Assembly (NCBI GenBank): GCA_035532535.1
Contig: DATKQT010000016.1
Location: forward strand, 1 to 21,526
From: Palsa-739 sp035532535
GTDB taxonomy: Bacteria; Actinomycetota; Thermoleophilia; Gaiellales; Gaiellaceae
Direction: 5' to 3'
DNA length: 21,526 nt
The notes under the pieces: generated by a model
Database searches by the model: none
The model's input: the letters and a program-made list of their open reading frames with translations, nothing else
What the model was told of the DNA's origin: nothing
Program-made: the position numbers and the translations under genes
In this document: piece after piece, positions 15,360-21,526 of the stretch
Numbering within the stretch: the stretch's first letter is position 1
Layout of the letters: each line of letters opens with the position of its first letter

Positions 15360-16397
15360 ATGAAACGACTTCTCGCACTTTCACTCCTGCTCGCCGGTGG
15401 CATCGTCGGCTCTGCCTCCGCCGCGGGGTCGCCGCCCTCGAACACCGGCCTGCCGGCGATCTCCGGAACGGCGCGGGACGGGTCGATGCTCACTGCGAGC
15501 AAAGGCGACTGGACGGGCGCGCCGACGTCGTACGCCTACCAATGGGAGCGCTGCGACACCGCCGGCGGCAGCTGCGGGTCGATCGCCGGCGCGAACAGCT
15601 TCCGGTACACCGTCGGCTCGGCGGACGTCGGCCACACGCTGCGCGTGGTCGTGACGGCAACGAACGCGGACGGCAGCGGGACAGCGACGTCGAGGCCGAC
15701 CGGGACCGTGTCGGCGAGCGGGCACGCTCCTGTGGCCACGCGGCTGCCCACCCTGACGGGCTCCACGCAGCAGAATTCGACGCTGACGGCTGACCGCGGC
15801 GCCTGGACGGGCGCGCAGCCGATCAGCTTCGACTTCTCGTGGCAGCGCTGCGACAGCGCGGGGAACAACTGCGTAACGTTCATCGTGCACTCCCATGTGA
15901 AGGCGTACACGCTGACGGCGGGTGACGTCGGTCACGAGATGCGTCTCGAGGTGACGGCGAGGAACTCGCACGGGTCGACCTCGGTGTTCAGCAATCCGAC
16001 CGCAGTCGTCACGGGGCCCACTCCGCCTGCGACGACGATCTCGATCGCGCGCGTGTTCCTACCGGATCAGCTCGTGATCGACCGGGTCAGCTTCTCGCCG
16101 AACGTGATCACGTCGCGGACCGCGCCCGTCACGGCGCGCTTCCACGTGTCGGACGCGAAGGGGTTGTCGGTACAGGGGGCGCTCGTCTACGCGCTCGGGC
16201 TGCCATACGGGTGGACGTACAACGCGCCGGAGCAGCCGACGGACGCGACCGGCTGGGCGACGATCACGCTCCAGCCAACACGTGCCATGCCGCTCAGCCG
16301 CGGCGACCTCGTCCTCTTCGTGCGCGCACGCAAGCCGGGCGAGAATCTCCTCGCCGGCGTCTCGACGCGGCGACTCGTTCAGGTGGGTATCGGCTAG
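15360..16397 (+). CDS. Secreted protein with two Ig-like repeats and a C-terminal beta domain
   Basis: A 345-residue exported protein. The signal peptide MKRLLALSLL... ends near GSASAAG (about residue 22). Two homologous repeats follow at about 29-118 and 128-219. Each has the order P-x-I/L-x-G-T/S, L-T-A, G-x-W-T-G, W-x-R-C-D-x-A-G, C, D-V-G-H, V-T-A-x-N, and carries two cysteines (65/72 and 164/171) that could form one disulfide per repeat. The C-terminal part (about 226-345) is a separate beta-rich domain with LPYGWTYNAPEQPTDATGWA and VRARKPGENLLAGVSTRRLVQ. From memory this arrangement is frequent in Thermoleophilia secreted proteins. A cell-surface adhesive or structural role is inference; no catalytic residues are seen. 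Its TAG stop overlaps that of the convergent MoaD-like gene in CTAG. Confidence 0.82.
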   Translation: MKRLLALSLLLAGGIVGSASAAGSPPSNTGLPAISGTARDGSMLTASKGDWTGAPTSYAYQWERCDTAGGSCGSIAGANSFRYTVGSADVGHTLRVVVTATNADGSGTATSRPTGTVSASGHAPVATRLPTLTGSTQQNSTLTADRGAWTGAQPISFDFSWQRCDSAGNNCVTFIVHSHVKAYTLTAGDVGHEMRLEVTARNSHGSTSVFSNPTAVVTGPTPPATTISIARVFLPDQLVIDRVSFSPNVITSRTAPVTARFHVSDAKGLSVQGALVYALGLPYGWTYNAPEQPTDATGWATITLQPTRAMPLSRGDLVLFVRARKPGENLLAGVSTRRLVQVGIG

Positions 16398-16657
16398 CCG
16401 CCGCTGATTGCGGCGATCACGTCGACTCGGGAGCGCGCCTCGAGCGGAGTCGCAAGGCTTGCGCGCTCCCGGTCGACGTATACGTGGATGTGCGTGCGCA
16501 GGCTCGGGCCCGGCTCGCACAGCCGGTCGAAGAGCCCGGGCCAGCGCCGCTCGAGCTCGTCGATCGCGCCGCCCACCGTCGCCGCCTCGAGGTCGAGGCG
16601 GCGCGGCAGGCCGGGGAAGAGCGGTGTCAGCGTTCCTGGGAGATGCACGTCCGCCAT
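16394..16657 (-). CDS. MoaD/ThiS-family small protein (ubiquitin-like sulfur carrier)
   Basis: An 87-residue protein with the beta-grasp pattern of MoaD/ThiS: an N-terminal strand ADVHLPGTLT, TVGGAIDELERRWPGLFDRL as the long helix, HIHVYVDRERA strand, and a C-terminal VDVIAAISGG ending in Gly-Gly. In MoaD and ThiS that Gly-Gly is adenylated by a MoeB/ThiF-type enzyme and converted to a thiocarboxylate to donate sulfur. No such activating enzyme is in the window. ATG 16657 shares one base with the TGA of the BNR-repeat gene (TGATG), a strong sign of coupled translation and linked function. Its stop shares CTAG 16394-16397 with the convergent secreted-protein gene. Whether it serves molybdopterin, thiamine or another sulfur pathway cannot be decided. 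Confidence 0.82.
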   Translation of the reverse strand: MADVHLPGTLTPLFPGLPRRLDLEAATVGGAIDELERRWPGLFDRLCEPGPSLRTHIHVYVDRERASLATPLEARSRVDVIAAISGG

Positions 16658-17730
16658 CAGTCGAGGATCGCGACCTCGACCGACGAGATCGGCGGCAGAT
16701 AGCTCGCGATCTCGCTCCAGCTTCCGCCTTCGTCGTTCGATGCGAACAGCTGCCCCGTGCTCGTGCCGAAGTACAGGCCGGGGACGTCGTACCTGTCGAT
16801 CGCCATCGCCTCGCGCAGCACGCCGATGTAGGCGCCGTCCTGCGGCAGGCCCTTGCGGAGGGGCTTCCAGCTCGAGCCCGCGTCCTTCGTCTGCCAGACC
16901 GTCGCCTTCCCGTCGGGCATCGTCCGGCCGTGCAACGGCGCGAGCGGCACGACGTAGAACGTGTCGCGGTCGTGCGGGTGCGCGGCGGCGGCGAAGCCGA
17001 ACTCGGTCGGCAGACCCTCGGTGATCTCCGTCCACGTGTGCCCGTCGTCGTCGCTGCGGTGCATGCCGACGTGGTTCTGCTGGTACAGCCGCTTGTCGTC
17101 GGAGCGCACCACCTTGTGCACGCAGAACCCGACCTCCTCGTGCGGCCGCGGCCAGTCGGCGCGGAGCCCGCGGTTGCGCGGCGTCCACGAGGTCGCATCG
17201 TCTGTCGTCTCGAACAGGCCGACGCCCTGCACGATCGCCCAGAAGCGCGAGTCGTTCTCCTTGTCGAGCGCGATCGCAGAGATGCCGAGATGCCCGGGCG
17301 GCTGGTTCGCCGGGTCGTCCCACTCCTCGCTGCCGGGCTGTCCCGCGAGCGTCGTCAGGAGCGAGAACGTCTCGCCGCCGTCCTTGCTCTCGAAGATGCC
17401 GGGCGCCTCGACCCCGGCCAGCACGCGGCCGTTCCGCGCCGCGAGTGTCGAGACCTTCGACACTTTGCGAGGGCTGTCCTCGCTGTACGAGAGGCCCTCG
17501 CTCGACATCGCCCACGTCTCGCCCAGGTCGCTGCTCCGCCAGACGGCGGAACCGTGCCACTCGCTCGCGGCGGCGGCGTAGATCGTGCCCGTCACTGCGT
17601 CGTGGACGGCGTGATAGACCGGCCAGGCCTCGCAGTACGGGCCGCGCACGTTCCAGTCGCGCCGGTCGGCGTCGCTCTCCAGGAGGAAGGCGCCCTTGCG
17701 GGTCCCGACCAGCAGCAAAGTCTTCGGCAT
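16657..17730 (-). CDS. BNR/Asp-box repeat protein (sialidase/VPS10-like beta-propeller), cytoplasmic
   Basis: A 357-residue predicted beta-propeller with six Asp-box motifs (S/T-x-D-x-G-x-T/S-W/F): residues 66-73, 115-122, 175-182, 226-233, 281-288 and 331-338. Often annotated as exo-alpha-sialidase or photosystem stability-like, but the catalytic arginine triad and RIP motif of sialidases are not apparent, so an enzyme role is unsupported. It begins MPKTLLLVGTRKGAFLLE with no signal peptide, so it is probably cytoplasmic, unusual for an Asp-box protein. An AAGGAG ribosome binding site stands six bases before ATG 17730. Its stop overlaps the MoaD-like start by one base. The metal permease gene ends only 33 nt upstream on the same strand with no terminator seen, so it may be part of the metal-uptake transcript. 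Confidence 0.82.
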   Translation of the reverse strand: MPKTLLLVGTRKGAFLLESDADRRDWNVRGPYCEAWPVYHAVHDAVTGTIYAAAASEWHGSAVWRSSDLGETWAMSSEGLSYSEDSPRKVSKVSTLAARNGRVLAGVEAPGIFESKDGGETFSLLTTLAGQPGSEEWDDPANQPPGHLGISAIALDKENDSRFWAIVQGVGLFETTDDATSWTPRNRGLRADWPRPHEEVGFCVHKVVRSDDKRLYQQNHVGMHRSDDDGHTWTEITEGLPTEFGFAAAAHPHDRDTFYVVPLAPLHGRTMPDGKATVWQTKDAGSSWKPLRKGLPQDGAYIGVLREAMAIDRYDVPGLYFGTSTGQLFASNDEGGSWSEIASYLPPISSVEVAILD

Positions 17731-17763
17731 GTCGTCTCCTTCGTGGTCTCGTCGGCCTGGGGC

Positions 17764-18582
17764 TCAACCTACTAGACGACGGAGCGGCGACAAACTCATC
17801 GCTGCGACGTAGATCCCGGCCGCGGTCGAGATGATCATGGTGCTCGGCGGCAGGGTCGGGAACACGTAGCTGAGACTGAGCCCGAGCCAGACGGAGACGA
17901 GGGCGAAGAGCGCGGACAGCCCCAGGCCGAGGGAGGGCCGGCCCGTCAGCCGGTGCGCCGCCCCGGCGGGCGCGGCGAGCAGGCCGAGGAGGAGGAGGGC
18001 GCCGACCGCCTGCGTCGCCTGGGCCGCGACGAGCCCGACGAGCCCGAGGAACACGAGCCCGATCATGCGCACCGGGACGCCCTGGGCGGCCGCGACCGCG
18101 CCGTCGAGCGAGGCGAAGAGCAGCGGTCTGCCGAGTACGGCGAGGACGGCAACGGCCGCCACGGCGAGCACGACCGAGATGCGCACGTCGGTCGAGCTCA
18201 ATCCGAAGATCGACCCGAAGAGCACGCGCACGCCCGCGGTCCCGTTCGAGCCGCTGCCGTTCGTCGTGAAGATGGTCAGGAAGAGGACACCGAGCCCGAG
18301 CGTCCACGCGAAGAGCGTCCCGATGACGACGTCGTCGGCGCGTGCGCGGTCGCCGAGCGCTCCCATGACGACGCCGCCGAGGATGGTCGCGAGGAAGAGG
18401 CCGGCTCTGATGTCGATGCCGAGCGCCGCGGCTGCGAGCGCACCGGTGAAGGCGACGTGGCTCAGCGCGTCGCCCGCGAACACCTGCGCGCGCAGCACGA
18501 CGAACCAGCCGACGAGGCCGCATGCGATGCCGACGAAGCTGCCGGCGACGAGCGCGTTGCGCATGAACTCCTGCGCCAGCAT
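17764..18582 (-). CDS. znuB: Metal ABC transporter permease 2 (ZnuB/ABC-3 family)
   Basis: A 272-residue ABC-3 family inner-membrane permease for Zn2+/Mn2+ import with about eight hydrophobic spans. It keeps the canonical early motif LRAQVFAGDALSHVAFTGA (the family's GD-x-L-S-H) and the late motif QAVGALLLLGLLAAPAGAAH, close to the usual GxLLxxALLxxPAATA. ATG 18582 shares one base with the upstream permease stop (TGATG), and MLAQEFMRNALVAGSFVGI is a typical N-terminus. Most relatives work as homodimers of one permease; here two different permeases are encoded side by side, suggesting a heterodimer. This is the more canonical of the two. A BNR-repeat gene follows 33 nt downstream. Confidence 0.9.
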   Translation of the reverse strand: MLAQEFMRNALVAGSFVGIACGLVGWFVVLRAQVFAGDALSHVAFTGALAAAALGIDIRAGLFLATILGGVVMGALGDRARADDVVIGTLFAWTLGLGVLFLTIFTTNGSGSNGTAGVRVLFGSIFGLSSTDVRISVVLAVAAVAVLAVLGRPLLFASLDGAVAAAQGVPVRMIGLVFLGLVGLVAAQATQAVGALLLLGLLAAPAGAAHRLTGRPSLGLGLSALFALVSVWLGLSLSYVFPTLPPSTMIISTAAGIYVAAMSLSPLRRLVG

Positions 18583-19430
18583 CAGCGCAGCACCCGTGCG
18601 AGGACGTACAGCGCGAACGAGAGGGACGTGATGTAGAAGCCGACCGGGTAGACGGAGAAGTAGGCGAGCGCAAGCCCGAGCCACGTGACGAGGAGCGCGA
18701 GGGCGACCGACAGCACGACGCCGGCGAGCGGCCGCGTCGTCAGGCGCTGCGCCGTCGCGGCCGGCGTCACGAGCAGCGCGAACACGAGCAGCGCGCCGGT
18801 GATCTGGCTCGTCTCCGCCACCGACAGGCCGAGGACGAGCAGGAAGCCGAGGCCGAGCAGCTGCACGCGAACACCCGACGCGCGGGCGACGTCGGGGTCG
18901 ACCGAGGCGAAGAGCAGCGGCCGCGCGGCGACGGCGACGAGCGCGATCGCGACGGCGGCGACGACGAGCAGGACGAGCACCTGTGAGCTCGTGATGCCGA
19001 GGAACGTCCCGAAGAGCAGCGAGTCGAGCCCGTTGAGCACGCCGTGGTAGAGGCTGACGAAGAGAAAGCCGAGCCCGAGCGCGAAGGCCTGGATCGATCC
19101 CGTCGCCGCCGACTCGGTTCCCTGGCTGCGGCGCGGGCCGGACGCGCCGGCGAGCGCAAGTGCGCCGAGGCCGCAGACGGCGAAGTACCCGAGCACGATC
19201 GGCACGCCCGCGAGCACTGCCGCCGACGCGCCGGTGAACGCGGTAAGCGAGAGTGTGTGGCCGGCGAATGTCTGCCGGCGGAGCACCATGAACCAGCCGA
19301 TGACGCCGGCCATGACGGCGACGATCGTCCCCGCCGCGAGCGCATGCTGCATGAACGGATAGGTGAAGAGCGCGTGGACGTCGGTCGCCGGGTTCCACGA
19401 CAGGCCGGTGAAGACCGAGCTAGTGGGCAT
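18582..19430 (-). CDS. znuB: Metal ABC transporter permease 1 (ZnuB/ABC-3 family, divergent)
   Basis: A 282-residue ABC-3 family permease with about eight hydrophobic spans. It shares the family frame: FMQHALAAGTIVAVMAGVIGWFMVLRR split over the first spans, then TFAGHTLSLTAFTG, FLGITSSQVLVLL, and QITGALLVFALLVTPAATAQ near the end. The early motif reads GHTLSL where the family and the sister permease have GDALSH, so both the Asp and the His are changed. ATG 19430 (MPTSSVFTGLSW) is chosen; it overlaps the ATPase gene by 11 nt, which suggests translational coupling. A longer in-frame start would overlap further and encode antisense-like residues. It probably pairs with permease 2 to form the channel. 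Confidence 0.88.
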   Translation of the reverse strand: MPTSSVFTGLSWNPATDVHALFTYPFMQHALAAGTIVAVMAGVIGWFMVLRRQTFAGHTLSLTAFTGASAAVLAGVPIVLGYFAVCGLGALALAGASGPRRSQGTESAATGSIQAFALGLGFLFVSLYHGVLNGLDSLLFGTFLGITSSQVLVLLVVAAVAIALVAVAARPLLFASVDPDVARASGVRVQLLGLGFLLVLGLSVAETSQITGALLVFALLVTPAATAQRLTTRPLAGVVLSVALALLVTWLGLALAYFSVYPVGFYITSLSFALYVLARVLR

Positions 19431-20214
19431 GGTGCCCGTGCAGGTCGGGCGCGCCGACCACCACGAGCCGTCCATCCGACGCGCGGAGAACGTCGATCGG
19501 CACGCCGTACAGCGCACTCAGCGTCTCGGCGGAGATGACGTCCTCCGGCGCACCCTCGACCGCGGTTCCCCCCGCCACGTAGATGACGCCGTCGAGATAG
19601 CCGAGGATCGGATTGACGTCGTGCGCGACGAGCAGGACGGCGACATCCTCCTCGCGACAGATGTCGCGCACGAGTGCCGCGACGCCCGCCTGGTTCGGGA
19701 GGTCGAGACTGTCGAGCGGCTCGTCGAGGAGCAGCAGCTGCGGACGTCGCGCGAGCGCCTGTGCGATCAGCAATCGCTGTTGCTCGCCGCCGGAGAGCTC
19801 GCCGATCGGCTTGTCCGCGTATGCGGTCGCCGAGACGAGCTCGATCACCTCCGCAACGCGGCGTGCGGCCGCGCGGCTGCGCGCGCCCGGGAGCGGCAGG
19901 CCCCAGCGGGCGCCGTCGAGCCCGAGGCGGACGACATCCGCGCCGCGAATGCGCGTGCTCTCGTCGAAGCTCCGCCGCTGCGGGAGATAGCCGATACGGT
20001 CGTTCGCCTCGCCCGGCGGCCGTCCGAGCACGGACGCGCTGCCGGCCGCGAGCGGCTGCAATCCGAGCACGGCCCGGACGAGCGTCGACTTCCCCGATCC
20101 GTTCGGCCCGAGGACCGCGACGAACTGGCCGCGGTCCACCGTGAGCGAGACGTCTCGCCAGATCGTCGTCCCGCCGATGCGTGCCTCGGCGCCCTCGAAC
20201 GTGACCGCCGTCAC
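19420..20214 (-). CDS. znuC: Metal ABC transporter ATPase (ZnuC-like)
   Basis: A 264-residue cytoplasmic ATPase that powers zinc/manganese import. It has Walker A GPNGSGKST (36-44), Q79 in GYLPQRR, the signature LSGGEQQRLLIAQAL (140-154), Walker B LLLLDEPLDSLD (160-171) and switch histidine H198 in VAHDVN. The YLPQ and HDVNPIL patterns are typical of the ZnuC/MntB/SitB group. Start GTG 20214 overlaps the binding-protein stop as GTGA; the frame continues open further upstream, but that sequence is the C-terminus of the binding-protein gene in another frame. The C-terminus ends DLHGHHAH, with four histidines in the last six residues, a possible metal-binding tail. Its last 11 nt overlap permease 1. 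Confidence 0.92.
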   Translation of the reverse strand: MTAVTFEGAEARIGGTTIWRDVSLTVDRGQFVAVLGPNGSGKSTLVRAVLGLQPLAAGSASVLGRPPGEANDRIGYLPQRRSFDESTRIRGADVVRLGLDGARWGLPLPGARSRAAARRVAEVIELVSATAYADKPIGELSGGEQQRLLIAQALARRPQLLLLDEPLDSLDLPNQAGVAALVRDICREEDVAVLLVAHDVNPILGYLDGVIYVAGGTAVEGAPEDVISAETLSALYGVPIDVLRASDGRLVVVGAPDLHGHHAH

Positions 20215-21059
20215 CGCCGTACGCCTTTCGCCAGCGCGAGCACGAGCGCCTGCAGCTGGCGCACCTGCCACTGCTGGAACGTCGCCGTCGCGGGTGTGAG
20301 CGTCTCGGTGATCATCGTGACCGGGATGCCTTGCTTGCGCGCCGCATCGGTCAGACGGGCGACGTCAGGCGTGCTGTTCTGGCTGTTGAAGACCCAGACC
20401 TTGATCTGCTTCTTCGCGATCTGGCGGTCGATGGTCGTCTTGTCGGCCGCCGTCGGCTCGGTGCCCTCGCTGACCGCCTTCAGGAACGAGTACGGCGTGA
20501 TCAGCTTCAGGCCGAGCGCCTGCGCGAGCGGCGCGAAGATGCTCTCGGACGCGCCGACGGGCGTGCCGCCGAACCGGCGCCTGATCGTCGCGATGAGGTT
20601 CTTGTACTCCGCGAGGCCCGTCGTCTCGAGCTGCGCCTTCTGATGGGCGAAGTAGGCCGCGTGCTTCGGATCGAGCTTCGAGTAGTCGTGCACGATCGCG
20701 GAGATCACCTGCTGCACGTTCGAGGGTGAATACCAGCGATGGGGGTTGCCGCCCGGCTTGACGCCGACGAGGTCGCCGACGGTGAGGACGATGCGCCCGT
20801 GGACGGGGTTGGCGGCGATGAGCTTCGGCGCCCATGGGTCGTAGCCGACGCCGTTGACGATCGCCATCTGCGCGCCCGCGAAGGTGCGCGCGTCGACGGC
20901 GCTCGGCTCGTAGTCGTGCGGGTCGGTGGCGGGATTCGTGATCACGCTCGTGACCTGGACGCGGGTGCCCCCGAGCTGCGCCGCGAGGCTGCCCCAGAAG
21001 TTCTCGGCGGCGACGACGTGGATCTGGGTGGCGGCGAGGAGCGCTGCGAGTGCGTGCAC
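20211..21059 (-). CDS. znuA: Metal-binding protein of ABC importer (ZnuA-like, cluster A-I)
   Basis: A 282-residue periplasm-type binding protein of the ZnuA/PsaA/MntC family, delivering Zn2+ or Mn2+ to the permeases. Ligands visible are H48 in TDPHDYEPS, H107 in GNPHRWYSP and, at the third position, E172 in GASESIF. The third ligand is His in ZnuA and Glu in PsaA/MntC, so the set is closer to the Mn type. The usual fourth acid near ETSVD is replaced by VFNSQNSTPD (225-232), and no His-rich loop is present. The start is GTG 21059, since a TGA lies eight codons upstream in frame with no ATG, GTG or TTG between. The signal peptide is very short (HALAALLAAT, cut near residue 12). It is first of the minus-strand operon, next to the Zur-like box. 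Confidence 0.88.
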   Translation of the reverse strand: MHALAALLAATQIHVVAAENFWGSLAAQLGGTRVQVTSVITNPATDPHDYEPSAVDARTFAGAQMAIVNGVGYDPWAPKLIAANPVHGRIVLTVGDLVGVKPGGNPHRWYSPSNVQQVISAIVHDYSKLDPKHAAYFAHQKAQLETTGLAEYKNLIATIRRRFGGTPVGASESIFAPLAQALGLKLITPYSFLKAVSEGTEPTAADKTTIDRQIAKKQIKVWVFNSQNSTPDVARLTDAARKQGIPVTMITETLTPATATFQQWQVRQLQALVLALAKGVRR

Positions 21060-21067
21060 GGCCGAGA

Positions 21068-21097
21068 AGTCTAGCGATAATCATTCTCACTAGCTAA
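21068..21097 (-). promoter_or_regulatory. Promoter candidate for the metal-uptake operon
   Basis: On the minus strand TAGACT (21073-21068) fits a -10 hexamer and TTAGCT (21097-21092) a poor -35, at 18-nt spacing. Transcription would start at or within a few bases of GTG 21059, so the message may be leaderless, which agrees with the lack of a ribosome binding site. The Zur-like box lies between and over both elements. Confidence 0.35.
21071..21093. promoter_or_regulatory. Zur/Fur-family box between the metal importer and its regulator
   Basis: On the minus strand CTAGTGAGAAT, a central G, and ATTATCGCTAG form an imperfect palindrome with 9 of 11 arm positions paired. Its core TGAGAATGATTATCG (21089-21075) matches 12 of 15 positions of TGAAAATGATTTTCA, the pattern I recall for actinobacterial Zur boxes. 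It is AT-rich in a GC-rich setting. It lies between a metal importer and a Fur-family gene, so metal-dependent repression of both directions is likely. Confidence 0.75.
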
Positions 21098-21100
21098 ACT
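21072..21100 (+). promoter_or_regulatory. Promoter candidate for the Fur/Zur-family gene
   Basis: TAAACT (21095-21100) fits a -10 hexamer and TAGCGA (21072-21077) a weak -35 at 17-nt spacing. The predicted transcription start falls at about 21107-21108, the A of the ATG, so the message may be leaderless; no ribosome binding site is seen. The Zur-like box fills the spacer, consistent with self-repression. Confidence 0.4.
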
Positions 21101-21107
21101 GGGCGAC

Positions 21108-21526
21108 ATGGACTGGGTCGAGACGACGACGGAGTCGCTCCAGCGCATTGGCAGGCGGAACAGCGCCGCCCGCCGAGCCGTGATCGAGGTTCTCGGCCGG
21201 CAGCGGTGCTGCGTCACCGCCCAGGAGATCTTCGACGGCCTGCGCGCCGAAGGCCGCCCCGTGGGCATCGCGAGCATCTACCGGAGCCTCGAGCAGCTCA
21301 CCCGCGACGGCTTCGTGCAGCGCGTCGACGTCGGCGCCCCGACCGCTCGCTACGAGCCGCTCCACCCCGACGGCGAGCACCACCACCATCTCGTGTGCGC
21401 CGACTGCGGCAAAGTCGAGGCGTTCGCCGACCCGGAGCTGGAGCAGGCCCTGCACAAGGTCGAAGGGGACACGGGGTACTCCGTGGCACACGACGTCGTC
21501 CTGCGCGGCGTCTGCGACGACTGCGC
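21108..21526 (+). CDS. zur: Fur/Zur-family metalloregulator (partial, 3' end beyond window)
   Basis: The first 139 residues of a Fur-superfamily repressor; the gene runs off the right edge. The N-terminal winged helix (about 10-85) contains RNSAARRAVIEVLG, TAQEIFDGL and the recognition helix region GIASIYRSLEQLTRDGFVQRV. The dimerisation domain begins with HPDGEHHHHLVCADCGKVEAF, the HHH metal-site segment plus the first structural zinc CxxC (C97, C100). A second CxxC (C136, C139) is present at the right edge. ATG 21108 begins right at the predicted transcription start. Its divergent position next to a ZnuABC-like operon and a Zur-type box favours Zur over Fur or a peroxide-sensing PerR, but sequence alone cannot separate these and a manganese regulator (Mur) remains possible. 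It would use zinc as co-repressor. Confidence 0.85.
   Translation, partial: MDWVETTTESLQRIGRRNSAARRAVIEVLGRQRCCVTAQEIFDGLRAEGRPVGIASIYRSLEQLTRDGFVQRVDVGAPTARYEPLHPDGEHHHHLVCADCGKVEAFADPELEQALHKVEGDTGYSVAHDVVLRGVCDDC

Noticed and set aside
16399..16415. Hairpin CGCCGC/GCGGCG after the secreted-protein gene as a terminator
   Set aside because: A 6-bp stem with a 5-nt loop but no T-run on either side; it lies in the MoaD-like coding sequence.
16658..18673. Upstream extension of the MoaD-like frame to a 759-codon protein
   Set aside because: The added part is an arginine-rich antisense-like translation of the BNR and permease genes. Only the last 87 residues match a family, and ATG 16657 with TGATG coupling is a proper start.
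21465..21472. GGGGACAC in the regulator gene as a second copy of the palindrome near 1476
   Set aside because: Only eight bases match and no inverted partner follows. It is ordinary coding sequence.
1..21526. tRNA, rRNA, CRISPR array, prophage or insertion sequence
   Set aside because: Looked for clover-leaf/CCA patterns, regularly spaced repeats and transposase or integrase motifs; none could be supported.

Overview
This is a high-GC, gene-dense chromosomal segment with many GTG starts and 1-4 nt stop/start overlaps. It looks like an actinobacterium. The secreted protein with two W-x-R-C Ig-like repeats and the overall gene style suggest class Thermoleophilia (Gaiellales/Solirubrobacterales-like). 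That placement is inference, because there is no rRNA or other marker gene here. There are no tRNAs, CRISPR arrays, phage genes or transposase genes. No stretch longer than 300 bases lacks a gene.

Left part (1-5866): the 3' end of a threonine dehydratase-type gene is followed by a class V aminotransferase (-) and an aldo/keto reductase (+). These two face away from each other so closely that both start codons sit in one CATG, and a perfect 13-bp-arm palindrome lies inside the start of the aminotransferase. Next, on the minus strand, come a 31-residue lipoprotein, an OmpR-type response regulator and a histidine kinase. A covalent-flavin (BBE-like) oxidase follows on the plus strand with its own promoter and strong ribosome binding site.

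Middle (5922-14744): a secreted GH76-type alpha-1,6-mannanase (-) is divergent from a PIG-V-like membrane mannosyltransferase (+), which overlaps a membrane-anchored protein of unknown function. A 23-bp inverted repeat lies between the divergent pair and could control both. A five-gene peptide/nickel-type ABC importer follows in the order permease C, binding lipoprotein, permease B, ATPase D, ATPase F.

Right part (14817-21526): a SixA-like phosphohistidine phosphatase and a secreted Ig-like repeat protein lie on the plus strand. Converging on them is a six-gene minus-strand run: metal-binding protein, ATPase, two different ABC-3 permeases, a cytoplasmic six-Asp-box (BNR) protein and a MoaD/ThiS-like protein ending in Gly-Gly. 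The run starts at a short intergenic region shared with a divergent Fur/Zur-family regulator. A 23-bp Zur-like box there overlaps the likely promoters of both directions, which points to zinc- (or manganese-) responsive control.

Most proteins belong to known families. The parts most worth following up are the BNR/MoaD pair downstream of the metal importer, the two-permease importer with unusual motifs, the mannan-type divergon, and the palindrome at the start of the aminotransferase.
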